A stretch of DNA of 64,000 nt from an uncultured Lachnospiraceae bacterium. GTDB lineage: Bacteria > Bacillota > Clostridia > Lachnospirales > Lachnospiraceae. This document shows, in pieces, positions 61,385 through 64,000 of the stretch. The notes under the pieces are model-generated. The model was not told the origin of the DNA. It was given only the letters and a program-made list of their open reading frames with translations, and ran no database searches. Position numbers and translations under genes: made by a program. The first letter of the stretch is position 1. Every line of letters starts with the position of its first letter. The DNA is taken from assembly GCA_949840465.1 (NCBI GenBank), contig CATKXE010000005.1, positions 1 to 64,000 of the forward strand. The letters are read 5' to 3'.

Positions 61385-63478
61385 TTACATTCCTGATATA
61401 TAGCGGTTAAAAAATTCTTTCAGATACCGGGAAACAGCCCCGCGGATCTCCTCCTTATCCCCCCGTGACAGGACGTCCAGAAATTCATATTCTTCAATCA
61501 GCATTCCGCTTAAATATCCCATGATCTCATTATTGATCTTCGCATTGTCGTCAATGGGCACCAGCATAATGATGACTGTCCGTATATTTTTAAAATACGG
61601 ATTCTGGAACGGCTCCAGATCCTTTGTCATACACACCGCAAATTCCGGGCGTATCACACCTTTTGTCCGGGTATGCAGAAGGGCAAAGCCAAACTCAGCG
61701 AAAATCTGGGAAGAAATCCGTTCCCTACGCATCAAATCCTCCTGGATCATCCCGCTTCGGTCAGAGTAAGGCGACATTTTTTCTCCAATGGCGATCAAAA
61801 GCTCTTCAAACGAAATTCCGTTGTCTACCTTGAAAAACGCAAAGTATTCTAAAATGGTCTTGATCTGCAGGGCCGCCAGATTAATCTCTTCCAACTGAAT
61901 GGAAAACTCATTGTCCTTCTTGTATTTTTCCGGCATCCGCTCATATTGGAAGACCCGCTTTCGGATTTCCTCCATGTCCTCCCCGTTGAGCAAAGGATTC
62001 ACATGAACCACCGGAATGTCCTGCTGCTCCATGGGAATACTGGAGATCAGGAAATCCGTTTTCCCCAGAATATACGGAGTAATGTCATTTTTCCCATATG
62101 CCGTCAAAATCATCTGATCTTTAAAGGTCTTCTCAAGCTTGGAGACCATCAGCCGGGAAATGCCGATCCCGCTGGAACAGACGACGCCCACATAGACTTT
62201 CCGGATCGTTTCCCTGCGTCCTTCCAGCCGGAACACCGCAGCCCCGAAATGCACCGCGAGAAATCCCGCTTCCTCCTCCGGCACCGGCCGCCCTGTCTTA
62301 TTTCCCAGAACCGCGGCCACATTCTGGCACTTCTGGTAGATTTCAGGATATTCCTCCTGAATTTCCTGAAGCACCGGATTCTGGATGCGCATCCCATGCA
62401 TCAGGCGAATCAGGGTGGGCTGCAGATGGGCGAGAAGCCCCTGGATAAATTCCTCATCCTGCTTGAGCAGGCAGGACTGCACCGGATCATAGGCGTCGAT
62501 CATCTCGTTCACCAGACGCTGCAATTCCCTGTTTTCCATAGGCAGCCCGTTGGGCGTATCCCACTGAACCTTCTCATGCTTTGCCCCCTTGATATGGAGG
62601 CATATATAGCAGACCTCCATCTCCGGAATCGCAATCTCGAATTCTTCTTCCAGCTCCTCCACAATCTCTTCCGCCAGAAGATAGTCCTCGTCCCGTTCCA
62701 TCTCCTCCATCCAGGCGCTTCCCGGTTCAATGACCTCATCCTTTAAAATGCGGTTGATGGCAATGGAAATATGGAGTACCAGTCCCACATAGGAATTTTC
62801 GGTCAGGCTCCTCATCCTGATATGGTCCATATCTGCGATACAGTCAATCACCCTGCGCAGGATGTCATCGTCCAGCACCTGCCCGATCTCGCTTTTCTTC
62901 AGGATATCATAGCGGTCCGGCACATTCTGTTCCACCTCATAAGCTTCCCGCAACACCCGGGTATCCATATTTTCACTGATAAAGGCCCGGATTGCCCGGC
63001 GGTAGTTTTCTTCGCTTCCGCTTGCCGAGATCCCGCTCCCGGGTTTCCGGCTGACCTGGATCTTGTACTGGTTCAGCCATGATTCTACTGATTCCAGATC
63101 TGCACTGATGGTGGCCTCGCTGACTCCAAACTGGCTGCTGTAATAAAACAGCTTTTTCAGCCCTTTTTCCTTCAGGATCTCCAGAGTAAGCCGTTTCCGC
63201 CGCTCGTCGCGGTTGCTCACATCATACGGATCACCCTGCCTGACCTGCTCGAAAAGGCGGTCTTTCTCCGCTTCACTGCCATCCAGCCAGACGCCCACAC
63301 CGGTCTTGGATAAAAAATGTATCTCATAAGTTTTCAAGGTACTTTCCATATATTCCAGTTCCCTCTGGGCCGTCCTTTTGCTGACGCCGATCTGCTCCGC
63401 CAGGGTTTTTACCGAAATCGGCCCGTCTTCTCTGAGCAGTACCAGCAAAATCTGTCTCATGCGGGGTGTCATATCCAT
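61385..63478 (-). CDS. BglG/MtlR-family PTS-controlled transcriptional activator
   Basis: 697-aa regulator. The N-terminal helix-turn-helix (TPRMRQILLVLLREDGPISV, then KTLAEQIGVSKRTAQREL) is followed by a second HTH (about 90-170). Two PRD domains carry regulatory His residues (near DMDHIRMRSLTENSY and LAHLQPTLIRLMHGMR). Next is an EIIB-like domain (VYVGVVCSSGIGISRLMVSK) with a Cys, and a C-terminal EIIA-like domain with FALLHTRTKGV. PTS phosphorylation tunes activity by sugar availability. It sits between the EIICB gene and the EIIA unit. The DNA-binding N-terminus argues for an activator (MtlR/LicR) rather than an RNA antiterminator. Confidence 0.93.
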   Translation of the reverse strand: MDMTPRMRQILLVLLREDGPISVKTLAEQIGVSKRTAQRELEYMESTLKTYEIHFLSKTGVGVWLDGSEAEKDRLFEQVRQGDPYDVSNRDERRKRLTLEILKEKGLKKLFYYSSQFGVSEATISADLESVESWLNQYKIQVSRKPGSGISASGSEENYRRAIRAFISENMDTRVLREAYEVEQNVPDRYDILKKSEIGQVLDDDILRRVIDCIADMDHIRMRSLTENSYVGLVLHISIAINRILKDEVIEPGSAWMEEMERDEDYLLAEEIVEELEEEFEIAIPEMEVCYICLHIKGAKHEKVQWDTPNGLPMENRELQRLVNEMIDAYDPVQSCLLKQDEEFIQGLLAHLQPTLIRLMHGMRIQNPVLQEIQEEYPEIYQKCQNVAAVLGNKTGRPVPEEEAGFLAVHFGAAVFRLEGRRETIRKVYVGVVCSSGIGISRLMVSKLEKTFKDQMILTAYGKNDITPYILGKTDFLISSIPMEQQDIPVVHVNPLLNGEDMEEIRKRVFQYERMPEKYKKDNEFSIQLEEINLAALQIKTILEYFAFFKVDNGISFEELLIAIGEKMSPYSDRSGMIQEDLMRRERISSQIFAEFGFALLHTRTKGVIRPEFAVCMTKDLEPFQNPYFKNIRTVIIMLVPIDDNAKINNEIMGYLSGMLIEEYEFLDVLSRGDKEEIRGAVSRYLKEFFNRYISGM

Positions 63479-63501
63479 AGCTCTCCATCCTTTGTATCAG
63501 G

Positions 63502-63541
63502 AACTGCGGGAAATAACCTGCCAGCGTTATTTCCCGCAGTT
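63502..63541 (-). other. 16-bp perfect intercistronic hairpin
   Basis: Arms 63502-63517 and 63526-63541 (AACTGCGGGAAATAAC/GTTATTTCCCGCAGTT) with an 8-base loop lie in the 78-bp gap between the EIICB stop and the regulator start. No T tract follows on the minus strand, so it is more likely an mRNA-stabilising or processing hairpin than a terminator. Confidence 0.7.
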
Positions 63542-63556
63542 ATTTCCTGCTGTTCC

Positions 63557-64000
63557 TTACTGATTCCTCTTCTTCAGATCTTCCACAAGCACTTCATATT
63601 CCGGCGCTGCCAAAAAGTTCGTAATCAATACGCGCTCTGCGTTTGGATTGCTGCGCGCGGCACGTTCTCCAAGCTCCTGATGGGTTACCACAATCTGCAC
63701 ATCCGACGGAATACTGGACACCGGCGTATGTATAACCTCAATTCCCTCCAGGCCGGCAGCCGCGATCTTTTTCTTCAAAACCGTAGCGCCCATTGCACTG
63801 GAACCCATTCCTGCGTCACAGGCAAATGCGATCTTGCGGATTTTTCCTTCTACGTGAACCGGCTCTGCGCTTTCGGAAGCTGCGGACTCGTCCTTGATTC
63901 CCTTTGCCTGCTTCTTCATAGCGTCTTTCTTTTGCTGGGCTTCTTCTAAGGAAGTGTCTTTTCCCATGAATTTCAGAAGCGGCATTGCGATCACAAAGGA
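63557..64000 (-). CDS. PTS mannitol-family EIICB, C-terminal part (cut by window edge)
   Basis: Only the last 147 or so codons are in the window; the frame runs off the right edge, so the true start is beyond 64000. The part seen comprises the end of the membrane domain (IAMPLLKFMG), an acidic/basic linker (SLEEAQQKKDAMKKQAKG), and the EIIB domain. The phosphorylated Cys is in KIRKIAFACDAGMGSSAMGA. The CDAGMGSSAMG motif is typical of mannitol-type EIIB. It heads the operon and provides the sugar channel; the actual sugar could be mannitol or another hexitol/ketose. Confidence 0.92.
   Translation of the reverse strand, partial: SFVIAMPLLKFMGKDTSLEEAQQKKDAMKKQAKGIKDESAASESAEPVHVEGKIRKIAFACDAGMGSSAMGATVLKKKIAAAGLEGIEVIHTPVSSIPSDVQIVVTHQELGERAARSNPNAERVLITNFLAAPEYEVLVEDLKKRNQ

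Overview
The window looks like a chromosomal segment of an anaerobic gut Firmicute, most likely in or near Lachnospiraceae. The evidence is strong AGGAGG ribosome sites, consensus TTGACA-17-TATAAT promoters, an FMN riboswitch over ribD-ribE-ribBA-ribH, a glycyl-radical-enzyme microcompartment set, a Gram-positive type IV pilus operon and a mannitol-family PTS with BglG-type control. Genus cannot be fixed from sequence alone. No rRNA, tRNA, CRISPR array or intact transposase gene was seen.

Layout. (1) 1-6.9 kb, minus strand: part of a bacterial-microcompartment system. Two BMC-domain shell proteins and a 2-hydroxyacid dehydrogenase form one transcription unit. A B12-independent diol dehydratase (glycyl radical enzyme), its activase and a class II (fuculose-phosphate type) aldolase form a second one. 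The aldolase carries a Cys-rich linker and a C-terminal helix that looks like an encapsulation peptide. This fits fucose/rhamnose breakdown to lactaldehyde, then 1,2-propanediol, then propionaldehyde. (2) 6.9-11.7 kb, plus strand: riboflavin operon and a PHP phosphoesterase. (3) 11.8-15.1 kb: MarR regulator, iron alcohol dehydrogenase and aldehyde dehydrogenase, with a clear palindromic operator. (4) 15.1-20.8 kb: chemoreceptor plus Na+-coupled transporter (minus strand) and a GH31 glucosidase (plus strand). (5) 20.8-24.3 kb: an AT-rich islet flanked by repeats, with an unrecognised membrane protein, a GNAT acetyltransferase and a P-loop kinase-ASCH fusion.

(6) 24.3-45.4 kb, minus strand: a complete type IV pilus operon. 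In transcription order it holds PilT, a 3,444-residue pilin-like giant with dozens of GLUG-type repeats, a membrane-anchored accessory protein, two minor prepilins, the major pilin, a probably frameshifted pilin-like gene, prepilin peptidase, PilC, a PilM-PilN-like fusion, PilO-like and PilB. A membrane-bound LuxR-type regulator lies just upstream. The giant is the most striking object in the window and is best read as a pilus-associated (tip) adhesin.

(7) 47.6-56.2 kb: GH5 lipoprotein glycosidase (plus strand); then on the minus strand a FtsX-type ABC transporter with its two-component system, cysteine synthase and peptidase T. (8) 56.3-64 kb, minus strand: a self-contained PTS locus with EIICB (cut by the window edge), BglG/MtlR-type activator, EIIA, 1-phosphofructokinase-type kinase, sorbose-1-phosphate-reductase-like dehydrogenase, HPr and Enzyme I. 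The HPr has Arg at the position of the regulatory Ser46.

Two families of short intergenic repeats are scattered through the window: a 61-bp unit found in tandem, and a family of about 70 bp ending in a TTGCTTCGCGGGAAT-like hairpin.
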